Source of the DNA: Pseudomonas fluorescens Q2-87
Lineage (GTDB): Bacteria; Pseudomonadota; Gammaproteobacteria; Pseudomonadales; Pseudomonadaceae
Length of the DNA: 64,000 bases
NCBI RefSeq assembly: GCF_000281895.1
Contig: NZ_CM001558.1
Coordinates: 248,001 to 312,000, forward strand
Direction: 5' to 3'
In this document: positions 55,942 to 63,855 of the stretch, in pieces
How positions within the stretch are numbered: position 1 is the first letter of the stretch
How the letters are laid out: every line of letters begins with the position of its first letter
Notes under the pieces: generated by a model
Told to the model about the DNA's origin: nothing
The model's database searches: none
What the model saw: the letters and a program-made list of their open reading frames with translations, nothing else
Position numbers and translations under genes: made by a program

Positions 55942-57309
55942 TTACAGGCGCAACAAAGTCTTCCAGGCCCGATTTTGATACACCGCAATCGCCTGCTGCT
56001 TGCGCGCATCCAGTGCTTCGTCGGTGATCGGCTCATTGGCCAGTTGTGCCAGTTTGTTCAGCTCGCCGTAGAGGCGATCCATTTCCGGGATTTCCAGCAC
56101 ATGGCGGGCGTGGTGCAGCCAGGCCCGGATACGCTCGATGCGTGGCAGTTGTTCGGCGAGGTCTTCTGGCTGCTGTTGGTAGCGTTGCAGTTGCAGGGAC
56201 GAGGATTCTTCGCCCAGCAGGCGCGGCAGCCAGCTGCCCAGTTGCGCTGCGCCCTGGCGGTTGCCACGGGTGTTGCGCTCGGCGGCCCAGGTGCGGGCCA
56301 GCAGCCAGCGCGAGGTGGTGAGGGAGAACAGGCCCCAGCGCGGATCCTGCAGCTCTTCCAGGAACTGTTCCGGTGCGGCTTTGCGCACGTCTTCGTCATC
56401 CAGGCCGGCTTGGACCAACGGGCGCCAGTCTTCCAGCAGTGCGTCCAGCGCCACGCGCAAGTCGTGGGTCGATTGGCGCGGTGCGGCCTGGCCAAGGCTG
56501 CTGAGCAGGGCCCGCAGTTCGACAAGGATTTCCACCCAGTCCTGCAACAGGCGCCAGTGACCATTAAAGCGATATTGCTCGGCCAAGCGCTGGCTGCTGC
56601 CCAGCAAATGCCAGCTCAGCGCGGCGAAGGCGTCATCCAGCGGCGTTTCGGCGGTCAGTTGCGGTGCCGGCAGGCTCAGCGCATAGCTGCCCGCGTCGTG
56701 CAGGCGATAGCCACGTTCGGCCTTGCTGATGTCGCAGGGCATCAAGGGCAGCGTCGCGGCCAACTCGGCGGCCAGTTCCAGCAGGGCGGCGGGCTCGCCT
56801 TCGCGCAGCTCCAACTCCAGCTCGCAGATTTCTTCCTTCTGCTTGCCGACCACCACATGGCCCAGGTCCAGCGCGGCTTCGATGACCACCTTGCTCTTGC
56901 CACGGCCCCAAGCGATTTCCGCGCGTTCGCGGACGAAATCCGTGGTGAAAATGGCCTTGAGGGTCTTCTTGTCCAGTTCGGCCAAGGCCTCGGGCCAGCA
57001 TTCGCCGTCGAGTTTTTTCAGGTCAAGCTTGGCCTTGGGCAGGTGCCAATCGTATTCGTTGCGCTCGGACAGGCCGGCGATGCTCTGACCTCGGGTCTTG
57101 AGGGTCTGGATCACCTCTTCGCCGTCGCGACGCAAGCGCAAGGCGACCTTGGCCTGGGCCAGGTCGCGCTCCGGCGTGTCGAAGTACTGGTTCATCAGCT
57201 CATGGCGTTCCCAGCCACTTTTGTTGCGTTTTTTCAGCAGCGGGTGCTCGCGCAGGGCTGCCAGGGTCTCGCGGCTGACGCGGAGTTTGATTTCGGTTTC
57301 TTTCTGCAT
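55942..57309 (-). CDS. ygiF: CYTH-CHAD protein, inorganic triphosphatase-like (YgiF)
   Basis: A 455-residue protein. The N-terminal CYTH domain (1 to ~205) starts with the ExExK motif in MQKETEIKLRVS and forms a tunnel that hydrolyses triphosphates; YgiF of E. coli cleaves inorganic triphosphate. The C-terminal CHAD domain (about 215-455) is helical, with the conserved histidine in STHDLRVALDALLEDWRP; CHAD domains bind polyphosphate. Start complementary to 57307-57309 was taken because the ExExK motif must be N-terminal. Confidence 0.9.
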   Translation of the reverse strand: MQKETEIKLRVSRETLAALREHPLLKKRNKSGWERHELMNQYFDTPERDLAQAKVALRLRRDGEEVIQTLKTRGQSIAGLSERNEYDWHLPKAKLDLKKLDGECWPEALAELDKKTLKAIFTTDFVRERAEIAWGRGKSKVVIEAALDLGHVVVGKQKEEICELELELREGEPAALLELAAELAATLPLMPCDISKAERGYRLHDAGSYALSLPAPQLTAETPLDDAFAALSWHLLGSSQRLAEQYRFNGHWRLLQDWVEILVELRALLSSLGQAAPRQSTHDLRVALDALLEDWRPLVQAGLDDEDVRKAAPEQFLEELQDPRWGLFSLTTSRWLLARTWAAERNTRGNRQGAAQLGSWLPRLLGEESSSLQLQRYQQQPEDLAEQLPRIERIRAWLHHARHVLEIPEMDRLYGELNKLAQLANEPITDEALDARKQQAIAVYQNRAWKTLLRL

Positions 57310-57467
57310 GGCCGGAAAATCCAGGGATCGGGTGCGCAGCCGGGGAAAGGTGTGGCTGCCAAGGCCGTGCAGTGTACAGGACTCGGTCGTCCTACGCGCC
57401 GCGGCGGTTTCTTCCTGGCGCCGGATGGTTCTATGATGAACGCCAATTTGTAAGCCCGGAGCCAGCG

Positions 57468-58625
57468 ATGCCTTTGCCATCCATGAAAGATCAGTTCGCT
57501 GCCCTGATCGCCGCGCCTTCGGTCAGTTGTACCCAGCCTGGCTTGGACCAGTCCAACAGCGCCGTGATCGAACTGTTGGCGGGCTGGCTCGGCGACCTTG
57601 GGTTTACCTGCGATATCCAGCCAGTCAGCCCCGGCAAGTTCAACCTGCTGGCCAGCTTCGGCAGTGGCCCAGGGGGCCTGGTGCTGGCCGGCCACAGCGA
57701 CACGGTGCCATACGACGGTGCGTTGTGGCAGACCGATCCGCTGAAGCTTACGGAGGTCGATGGCCGCTGGGTGGGCCTGGGCAGCTGCGACATGAAGGGT
57801 TTTTTCGCCCTGGCCATCGAAGCGGTCAAGCCGCTGCTGGACCAGCCGTTCCATCAGCCCCTGCTGATTCTTGCTACTTGCGATGAAGAAAGCTCCATGG
57901 CCGGCGCCCGGGCCCTGGCCGATGCCGGGCGTCCACTGGGGCGGGCGGCCATCATCGGCGAGCCGACCGGCCTGCGGCCGATTCGCCTGCACAAGGGCGT
58001 GATGATGGAGCGCATCGACATCCTCGGGCGCAGCGGCCATTCCTCGGATCCGAGCCTGGGCCACAGCGCCCTGGAAGCCATGCACGACGCCATGGGCGAA
58101 CTGCGTGGCCTGCGCCTGCAATGGCAGCGCGAATTCCGTAACCCGCAGTTCACGGTGCCGCAACCGACCCTGAACTTTGGTTGCATTCACGGCGGCGACA
58201 ATCCCAACCGGATCTGTGGCCAGTGCTCCATGGAATTCGACCTGCGGCCCTTGCCGGGCATGGACCCGCAAGTGCTGCGGGCGGCGATCCAGCAGAAGCT
58301 CGACCCCATCGCCGAGCGACACAAGGTCAAGATCGACTATGCGCCGCTGTTCCCCGAGGTGCCGCCGTTCGAGCAGGTCGAGGACTGCGAACTGGTGCGC
58401 GTGGCCGAACGGCTCACCGGCTACCGTGCCGAAGCAGTGGCGTTTGGCACCGAAGCGCCTTATCTTCAGCGCCTTGGCTGCGAAACCCTGGTACTCGGCC
58501 CTGGCGATATTGCCTGTGCCCACCAGCCGGGCGAGTACCTCGAAATGTCACGTTTGCAACCTACCGTACAGCTGTTGCGGCAGTTGATTGGTCATTACTG
58601 CCTGACGCCGGCCACTGCCGGCTAA
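57468..58625 (+). CDS. argE: Acetylornithine deacetylase
   Basis: A 385-residue M20-family metallohydrolase, which removes the acetyl group from N-acetylornithine. Metal-site motifs are LVLAGHSDTVP (H76, D78), GLGSCDMKGFFA, ATCDEESSM (EE) and the C-terminal histidine in DIACAHQPGEY. CGGAG precedes the ATG at 57468. It is followed by argA at 133 bases. Most Pseudomonas make ornithine through ArgJ transacetylation, so the role of ArgE here may be minor. Confidence 0.9.
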   Translation: MPLPSMKDQFAALIAAPSVSCTQPGLDQSNSAVIELLAGWLGDLGFTCDIQPVSPGKFNLLASFGSGPGGLVLAGHSDTVPYDGALWQTDPLKLTEVDGRWVGLGSCDMKGFFALAIEAVKPLLDQPFHQPLLILATCDEESSMAGARALADAGRPLGRAAIIGEPTGLRPIRLHKGVMMERIDILGRSGHSSDPSLGHSALEAMHDAMGELRGLRLQWQREFRNPQFTVPQPTLNFGCIHGGDNPNRICGQCSMEFDLRPLPGMDPQVLRAAIQQKLDPIAERHKVKIDYAPLFPEVPPFEQVEDCELVRVAERLTGYRAEAVAFGTEAPYLQRLGCETLVLGPGDIACAHQPGEYLEMSRLQPTVQLLRQLIGHYCLTPATAG

Positions 58626-58758
58626 ATTGCCCCCGTCCGGGCCCGTATTCATGAGGAGAGCGCGCGTGTCGCCAAGCCTGTTCCGACGATAACCATCAGC
58701 CCGCTGTGCGTTCTGTCTTCGTCTTTTTTCGGCTGTTAATTATTACAGGCCCAGGTTC

Positions 58759-60057
58759 ATGCCCGAATACGTCAATTGGCTTCGTCACGCTTCGCCCTAT
58801 ATCAATGCCCACCGCGATTGCACTTTCATCGTCATGCTGCCCGGCGACGGGGTGGAGCACCCGAATTTCGGCAACATCGTCCATGACCTGGTGTTGCTGC
58901 ACAGCCTCGGCGTGCGCCTGGTGCTGGTCCATGGCTCGCGCCCGCAGATCGAGACCCGCCTCGCGGCACGTGGCCTGACGCCCCATTACCACCACGGCAT
59001 GCGCATTACCGATGCCGCGACCCTGGAGTGCGTGATCGACGCTGTCGGCCAGTTGCGCATCGCCATCGAGGCGCGCCTGTCCATGGACATGGCGTCCTCG
59101 CCCATGCAGGGCTCGCGTCTGCGGGTCGCCAGCGGCAACCTGGTCACTGCCCGGCCCATCGGCGTGCTGGAAGGGGTGGATTACCACCACACCGGCGAAG
59201 TACGGCGGGTCGACCGCAAGGGCATCAACCGCTTGCTGGACGAGCGCTCCATCGTGCTGCTGTCGCCGCTGGGCTATTCGCCCACGGGGGAGATTTTCAA
59301 CCTTGCCTGTGAGGACGTTGCCACCCGCGCTGCCATCGACCTGGCAGCCGACAAGCTGTTGCTGTTCGGCACCGAACAAGGGTTGATCGGCGAGGATGGC
59401 AGGCTGGTGCGTGAGTTGCGTCCGCAACAGGTCCCGGCCCATATAAAGCGCCTGGGCAGCGACTATCAGGCCGAATTGCTGGATGCGGCGGCCCAGGCAT
59501 GCCGTGGCGGTGTGGCTCGCAGCCATATCGTCAGCTACGTCGAGGATGGTGCGCTGCTGGCCGAGCTGTTCACCCGGGACGGTAGCGGTACGCTGGTGGC
59601 CCAGGAACAATTCGAGGTGGTGCGCGAAGCGGCCATCGAAGACGTCGGCGGCTTGCTGGACCTGATCAGCCCGCTGGAAGAGCAGGGGATCCTGGTGCGT
59701 CGCTCCCGCGAAGTACTGGAGCGCGAGATCGAGCAGTTCAGCGTGGTCGAGCGCGAAGGCATGATCATCGCTTGTGCGGCGCTGTACCAGATCGCCGATT
59801 CGGACGCCGGGGAGCTGGCCTGCCTGGCGGTGAACCCGGAGTACCGCCACGGTGGCCGGGGCGATGAGTTGCTGGAGCGAATCGAGACCCGCGCCCGCGC
59901 CAAGGGGCTCAAGACCTTGTTCGTGCTCACCACCCGTACCGCCCACTGGTTCCGCGAGCGGGGCTTTGAACCCAGCAGCGTCGACCGGCTGCCGGCGGCG
60001 CGGGCGTCGCTCTATAACTACCAGCGCAATTCGAAAATTTTCGAAAAAGCCCTTTAG
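58759..60057 (+). CDS. argA: N-acetylglutamate synthase
   Basis: A 432-residue ArgA, first enzyme of arginine biosynthesis and feedback-inhibited by arginine. The N-terminal amino acid kinase-like domain (about 1-290) has VLVHGSRPQIETRL. The C-terminal GNAT acetyltransferase domain has ELACLAVNPEYRHGGRGDELLERIETRARAKG, the acetyl-CoA site. Length equals that of P. aeruginosa ArgA. Placement next to argE is as in that species. Confidence 0.95.
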   Translation: MPEYVNWLRHASPYINAHRDCTFIVMLPGDGVEHPNFGNIVHDLVLLHSLGVRLVLVHGSRPQIETRLAARGLTPHYHHGMRITDAATLECVIDAVGQLRIAIEARLSMDMASSPMQGSRLRVASGNLVTARPIGVLEGVDYHHTGEVRRVDRKGINRLLDERSIVLLSPLGYSPTGEIFNLACEDVATRAAIDLAADKLLLFGTEQGLIGEDGRLVRELRPQQVPAHIKRLGSDYQAELLDAAAQACRGGVARSHIVSYVEDGALLAELFTRDGSGTLVAQEQFEVVREAAIEDVGGLLDLISPLEEQGILVRRSREVLEREIEQFSVVEREGMIIACAALYQIADSDAGELACLAVNPEYRHGGRGDELLERIETRARAKGLKTLFVLTTRTAHWFRERGFEPSSVDRLPAARASLYNYQRNSKIFEKAL

Positions 60058-60079
60058 CAGCGGCTGTGTAGAACTGTCG

Positions 60080-60145
60080 CAGGCCGCCTCTTGTTGATTT
60101 CAGACAATGATTTGTCTGACGCAAAGCCATCAAGATCGCGGCCTG
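60080..60145. other. Nested inverted repeats after argA
   Basis: An outer pair CAGGCCGC / GCGGCCTG (60080-60087, 60138-60145) encloses a perfect 8-base hairpin TCAGACAATGATTTGTCTGA (60100-60119). It begins 23 bases after the argA stop and could be a transcript 3'-end structure. The rest of the 477-base gap before oprD holds no gene. Confidence 0.5.
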
Positions 60146-60286
60146 GGGGGACGGTGCTGTGCGCAGAGATACGGCGATTGAAGGGCGGCGGGACAGGCCC
60201 GGGCGCTCGGCATATCGCCCTGGCAGAGGTTCTCCGACAAACAGCCATTCAGTAATCTGCCGCCAGGCCGATACGCCGGGTCACGG

Positions 60287-60314
60287 TTGACGAAGCTCGA
60301 ATGGCGTCTATATT
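60287..60314 (+). promoter_or_regulatory. Candidate sigma-70 promoter 1 for the OprD-family gene
   Basis: TTGACG (60287-60292) and TATATT (60309-60314) with a 16-base spacer. The leader would be about 215 bases, and is AT-rich around 60335-60375. Confidence 0.45.
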
Positions 60315-60429
60315 TCCAAACGGGCTGAAAACTGGTGAAACAATTCTTTTTAGATTTATAGAGAATCCATTATTCTGCGGGCCGGTGTAGTGGGGGTTAG
60401 ACCATAGTCGTAGTCATAAATGGTTACGA

Positions 60430-60459
60430 TTGACTTGTCGGTCACGGTCTGGCGCTAAT
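60430..60459 (+). promoter_or_regulatory. Candidate promoter 2 for the OprD-family gene
   Basis: TTGACT (60430-60435) and GCTAAT (60454-60459) with an 18-base spacer, about 70 bases before the ATG. Weaker -10 than promoter 1. Confidence 0.3.
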
Positions 60460-60534
60460 CGCGCATCCGCGGATTCCGGGCATTCGATCCGGAGCCAAAG
60501 AAACACAAGAATTAGAAAACGAGAGGAGCGAAGC

Positions 60535-61881
60535 ATGAACAAGTCCACCTTGGCCCTGGCCGTGGCCGTTGGGGTTTTGGCGCAGCAGGCAGGCGCCGCC
60601 GGTTTTATCGAAGACAGCAAGGCTACCTTGGGTCTGCGTAACTTCTACATCAACACGGATAACCGTGATTCTGCGGCCACCGTTAATAAAAACGAAGAGT
60701 GGGGCCAAGGGTTTGACCTGCGCTTCACTTCCGGCTACACCCAGGGCACCGTCGGCTTCGGTATCGATGCCATCGGCCTGCTGGGTATCAAGCTGGATTC
60801 AGGTGGCGGCACCAATGGCGCCTCCAACAATAGCTACGGCGGCACTGTGTTCCCGAGCAAGTCTAACGGCGAGGCGGTGGATAACTTCTCTAGCCTGGGC
60901 CTGACTGCCAAAGCCAAGATCTCCCAGACCGAGCTGAAGCTGGGCACCCTGCAGCCGAAACTGCCGGTCATCGTAACCAACGATGGTCGCCTGCTGCCGC
61001 AAACCTTCCAAGGCGGCCAAGTCACCTCGAACGAAATCAAGGACCTGACGCTGATCGGCGGCCAGATCGAGCACGCCAAAGGCCGTAACTCCAGCAACAA
61101 CGAGGAGTTGTCCATTGCCGGTGCGAACGGTCGTACCGCAAGCGGTCGCGACAGCAACAAGTTCATCTACGGTGGTGGTGACTATAAAATCACCAAAGAC
61201 CTGACCGCCCAGTACTACTACGGCAACCTGGAAGACTTCTACAAGCAACACTTCCTGGGTCTGGTGCACAACTGGGCCATCGGCCCGGGCGTACTGAAGT
61301 CTGACCTGCGTTATTTCAACAGCCGCAGCGACGGCGCCAATGGCAATGACTCCACCTACTACACCACCGGTAATTACAACGGTGTTGCCAGTGGTAAAGG
61401 CGAAGTCGATAACAACCTGTACAGTGGATTGTTTCTGTATACCGTTGCAGGTCACACTTTCGGTGGCGGTTATCAAGTCAGCAATGGCAGCAGTGACTTC
61501 CCTTGGTTGAACCAAGGTGATGGCTCGTCGGCTTACCTGACCACTGACATGCAGATCGCCAAGTTTGCACGCGCAGGCGAACGTACCTGGCAAGCGCGTT
61601 ACTCTTACGACTTCGCCAAAGTCGGGGTGCCCGGCTTGACCGCGGGTATGATTTATCTGCGTGGCAATAACATTGATACCGTCGGTTCTAATGGTAATGA
61701 AAATGGTTCTGGCCGTTCCGAGTGGGAACGTGACATCACCGTCGGCTACGTCGTACCGGAAGGTCCGCTGAAGAACGTTGGCGTGATGTGGAAAAACGCT
61801 ACCTGGCGCAACGACGTCCCAGGTCAGCGTGACCAGGACGAAAACCGCCTGATCGTCAGCTACTCGCTGCCACTGCTGTAA
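60535..61881 (+). CDS. OprD-family outer membrane porin
   Basis: A 448-residue porin with signal peptide MNKSTLALAVAVGVLAQQAGA. The mature N terminus GFIEDSKATLGLRNFYINTDNR and the C-terminal SYSLPLL (hydrophobic/aromatic-poor end but family-typical RLIVSYSLP) are OprD marks; the 18-strand barrel pattern runs throughout. The family takes up basic amino acids, aromatic acids or dipeptides; substrate cannot be assigned. GAGAGGAGC precedes the ATG at 60535. A strong terminator follows. Confidence 0.92.
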   Translation: MNKSTLALAVAVGVLAQQAGAAGFIEDSKATLGLRNFYINTDNRDSAATVNKNEEWGQGFDLRFTSGYTQGTVGFGIDAIGLLGIKLDSGGGTNGASNNSYGGTVFPSKSNGEAVDNFSSLGLTAKAKISQTELKLGTLQPKLPVIVTNDGRLLPQTFQGGQVTSNEIKDLTLIGGQIEHAKGRNSSNNEELSIAGANGRTASGRDSNKFIYGGGDYKITKDLTAQYYYGNLEDFYKQHFLGLVHNWAIGPGVLKSDLRYFNSRSDGANGNDSTYYTTGNYNGVASGKGEVDNNLYSGLFLYTVAGHTFGGGYQVSNGSSDFPWLNQGDGSSAYLTTDMQIAKFARAGERTWQARYSYDFAKVGVPGLTAGMIYLRGNNIDTVGSNGNENGSGRSEWERDITVGYVVPEGPLKNVGVMWKNATWRNDVPGQRDQDENRLIVSYSLPLL

Positions 61882-61899
61882 GCAGCGCGTTCGCCTGAT

Positions 61900-61944
61900 A
61901 AAAAAGCCCCGCCCGGCATCGCGCCGGTCGGGGCTTTTGCGTTT
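61900..61944. terminator. Bidirectional terminator after oprD (repeat copy 1)
   Basis: A stem built on AAAAAAGCCCCGCCCGGC and GCCGGTCGGGGCTTTT, with loops of A on one side and T on the other. It ends oprD and, from the other strand, the convergent HepT gene. The whole 45-base segment is repeated with one mismatch at 62855-62899. Confidence 0.92.
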
Positions 61945-61975
61945 TCTGAAGAGGGTTCTCTTAGCGCTCCCGCCG

Positions 61976-62404
61976 CTACGGTGCAGACTCCGCCGCGTCC
62001 TTACGCAGAATGAATGCGCTGAACGCTAGAAAATCATCCAAATGTCCGGTAATGATCGCGACCATGATTGGCAATTGCAGGGCTTGGTAGTCATGCACGG
62101 CGATATTCCTGAAACCCACCATGTTCTTCAGGTTTTTCACCAGACCTTCTTTCATCCAGCCACCTTGAAAAAGCAACTCGAATGTATCGCGGGCACTTTG
62201 CGGGACACCCAGTCGCTCACGGCGAATCAAATGCTGCCCCATATCCAGTGCCGCTTCACACGCCCGCTGGATGTTCAGGACTGCCGAATCCTGGCGAGTG
62301 AAATCGGTTGCAAACGTAGCGGGATCTTTCTCGTACTCCTCCCGCACCCTGGCGACGCAACGCTCGATACTCGCTGCTTTATTGATCAGCACGTCATCGG
62401 CCAT
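61976..62404 (-). CDS. hepT: HepT-like HEPN toxin (RNase)
   Basis: A 142-residue DUF86/HEPN protein. The catalytic RX4HXY motif is intact: RNIAVHDY with R99, H104 and Y106. In the Shewanella HepT/MntA system this motif forms the RNase site, and the tyrosine is AMPylated by the antitoxin. The ATG complementary to 62402-62404 lies within the end of mntA (11-base overlap), the usual antitoxin-toxin coupling. Base composition is lower in GC than most neighbours, hinting at transfer. Confidence 0.88.
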   Translation of the reverse strand: MADDVLINKAASIERCVARVREEYEKDPATFATDFTRQDSAVLNIQRACEAALDMGQHLIRRERLGVPQSARDTFELLFQGGWMKEGLVKNLKNMVGFRNIAVHDYQALQLPIMVAIITGHLDDFLAFSAFILRKDAAESAP

Positions 62405-62789
62405 ACACACTGCCTTCTTCCTGGATATCCTTGAGCAAACCTGCCCGAGCCTCATCGAGCGCTGTTTTTTCGCTGAGAACAAAACACTCGAACAACCCCG
62501 CCTGTACGTCTCTGGCCCAGAGCCGCTGACCTCGAGTCACGATCTGATACTGCATAACGGTCGTTGCCCCGCGTAGATCGATCAGATCCACCGGACTGCC
62601 CGCGATATCCGCCAAATCACCTGAAAGCTGCCATAACGACACAGGATCGACTTCGCCGGACAAAAGCACAGCCAAATCGACATCGCTGCCAGGCCCGGCG
62701 GTGCCCTGTGCATGGCTACCGAACAGGTAAACCGCCAGCAGTCCAGGGAGGTGATTTTGCAGATGTGTCAGCAAGGCTTGAGTGTTCAT
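62394..62789 (-). CDS. mntA: MntA-like minimal nucleotidyltransferase antitoxin
   Basis: A 131-residue MNT protein with the nucleotidyltransferase motif GSX10DXD intact (G24-S25, D36, D38) in LFGSHAQGTAGPGSDVDLAVL and a later aspartate in PVDLIDL. In the known system MntA neutralises HepT by adding AMP groups to its tyrosine. The ATG complementary to 62787-62789 was chosen; the open frame extends 81 codons upstream through the terminator repeat and is not believable. It is the first gene of the pair. Confidence 0.88.
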   Translation of the reverse strand: MNTQALLTHLQNHLPGLLAVYLFGSHAQGTAGPGSDVDLAVLLSGEVDPVSLWQLSGDLADIAGSPVDLIDLRGATTVMQYQIVTRGQRLWARDVQAGLFECFVLSEKTALDEARAGLLKDIQEEGSVYGR

Positions 62790-62796
62790 GCTGCCT

Positions 62797-62827
62797 ATCC
62801 TAGCCGCTCGTCCTGAAATCGCGTCAA
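62797..62827 (-). promoter_or_regulatory. Candidate promoter of mntA-hepT
   Basis: On the minus strand TTGACG (62822-62827) and TAGGAT (62797-62802), spacer 19 bases. The -10 ends only seven bases before the mntA ATG, so the mRNA could be leaderless or nearly so. Confidence 0.3.
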
Positions 62828-62854
62828 TAATTTCCGTAGTGTGGGTACAAAGCA

Positions 62855-62899
62855 AAAAAAGCCCCGCCCGGCATCGCGCCGGGCGGGGCTTTTGCGTTT
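62855..62899. terminator. Terminator repeat copy 2, upstream of mntA and lsfA
   Basis: The same 45 bases as 61900-61944 except for T to G at position 62883, which makes the stem perfect. It lies between the divergent mntA and lsfA genes, where no gene ends, so its placement is anomalous. Confidence 0.9.
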
Positions 62900-63125
62900 C
62901 CGAGTCAGGCCCACCCCTGTAGCCCTTCTCGAAACTTCTCCTCTTTTCAGCAACTCGAGGCCTTCTCGAACCTCGCTGGCGATCTTGTGCCGGTATGCAA
63001 AGCGATGCCAGTGAACAGTTTTTTATATTCACTATTGATCTAGATAAATGGATATTTATTCTTTTTAAATCAATCGAAACGGGTGCAGAGTTGGGCTCAC
63101 AACAACCTCATCCAGGAGCCGCACC

Positions 63126-63764
63126 ATGAGCCTCAGACTCGGCGACATCGCCCCCGATTTCGAACAGGATTCCAGCGCCGGCAAGATCCGCTTCCACGAA
63201 TGGCTCGGTGACAGCTGGGGCGTGTTGTTTTCCCATCCGGCGGATTTCACACCCGTGTGCACCACCGAGCTGGGTTTCACCGCCAAGCTCAAGGATGAGT
63301 TCGCCAACCGTGGCGTCAAGGCAATTGCCCTTTCGGTAGACCCGGTGGATTCGCACCACAAGTGGATCGAGGACATCAACGAAACCCAGAATACCGTCGT
63401 CAACTTCCCGATCCTGGCCGATGCCGACCGCAAGGTTTCAGACCTGTACGACCTGATCCATCCCAATGCCAACGACACCTTGACCGTGCGTTCATTGTTT
63501 GTGATCGATCCGAACAAGAAGGTCCGGTTGACCATTACCTATCCAGCCAGCACCGGTCGCAATTTCCATGAGATCTTGCGGGTAATCGACTCCTTGCAAC
63601 TGACCGACAATTACAAAGTCGCCACCCCGGCCAACTGGCAGGACGGTGACGAAGTGGTGATCGTGCCGTCGCTCAAGGACGAGGATGAAATCAAGCAGCG
63701 CTTCCCCAAGGGCTACCGCGCCGTGAAGCCTTATCTGCGCCTTACCCCGCAACCCAATCGCTGA
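63126..63764 (+). CDS. lsfA: 1-Cys peroxiredoxin LsfA
   Basis: A 212-residue Prx6-type peroxiredoxin with the peroxidatic cysteine in PVCTTELG (C45) and no resolving cysteine in the usual place; the C-terminal domain (VATPANWQDGDEVVIVPSLKDEDEIKQRFPKGYRAVKPYLR) is typical. LsfA is induced under sulfate limitation in Pseudomonas and detoxifies peroxides. CAGGAG precedes the ATG. The promoter region 63010-63075 is very AT-rich. Confidence 0.93.
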   Translation: MSLRLGDIAPDFEQDSSAGKIRFHEWLGDSWGVLFSHPADFTPVCTTELGFTAKLKDEFANRGVKAIALSVDPVDSHHKWIEDINETQNTVVNFPILADADRKVSDLYDLIHPNANDTLTVRSLFVIDPNKKVRLTITYPASTGRNFHEILRVIDSLQLTDNYKVATPANWQDGDEVVIVPSLKDEDEIKQRFPKGYRAVKPYLRLTPQPNR

Positions 63765-63779
63765 TGCAACACTGAACCT

Positions 63780-63805
63780 GTGGGAGCGAGCAAGCTCGCT
63801 CCCAC
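63780..63805. repeat. Single REP-like palindrome
   Basis: Perfect 12-base arms GTGGGAGCGAGC / GCTCGCTCCCAC with a 2-base centre, 16 bases after lsfA. It is a solitary copy of the second REP type. Confidence 0.85.
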
Positions 63806-63832
63806 GCCAATGAACTGTGCACCAAGGGTTTT

Positions 63833-63855
63833 GGCCGTTTCGACGGCCTTTTTTA
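63833..63855 (+). terminator. Intrinsic terminator after lsfA
   Basis: GGCCGT / ACGGCC stem with a TTCG tetraloop and seven Ts, a textbook terminator about 70 bases after the lsfA stop. The following 145 bases to the window end are AT-rich and end with an AAGGA ribosome-site-like sequence, so a plus-strand gene probably starts just outside. Confidence 0.88.

Noticed and set aside
62394..63032. Longer 212-residue start for the MNT protein
   Set aside because: The extension would read through terminator copy 2 and lacks nucleotidyltransferase features; the ATG at 62789 gives the normal family N terminus.
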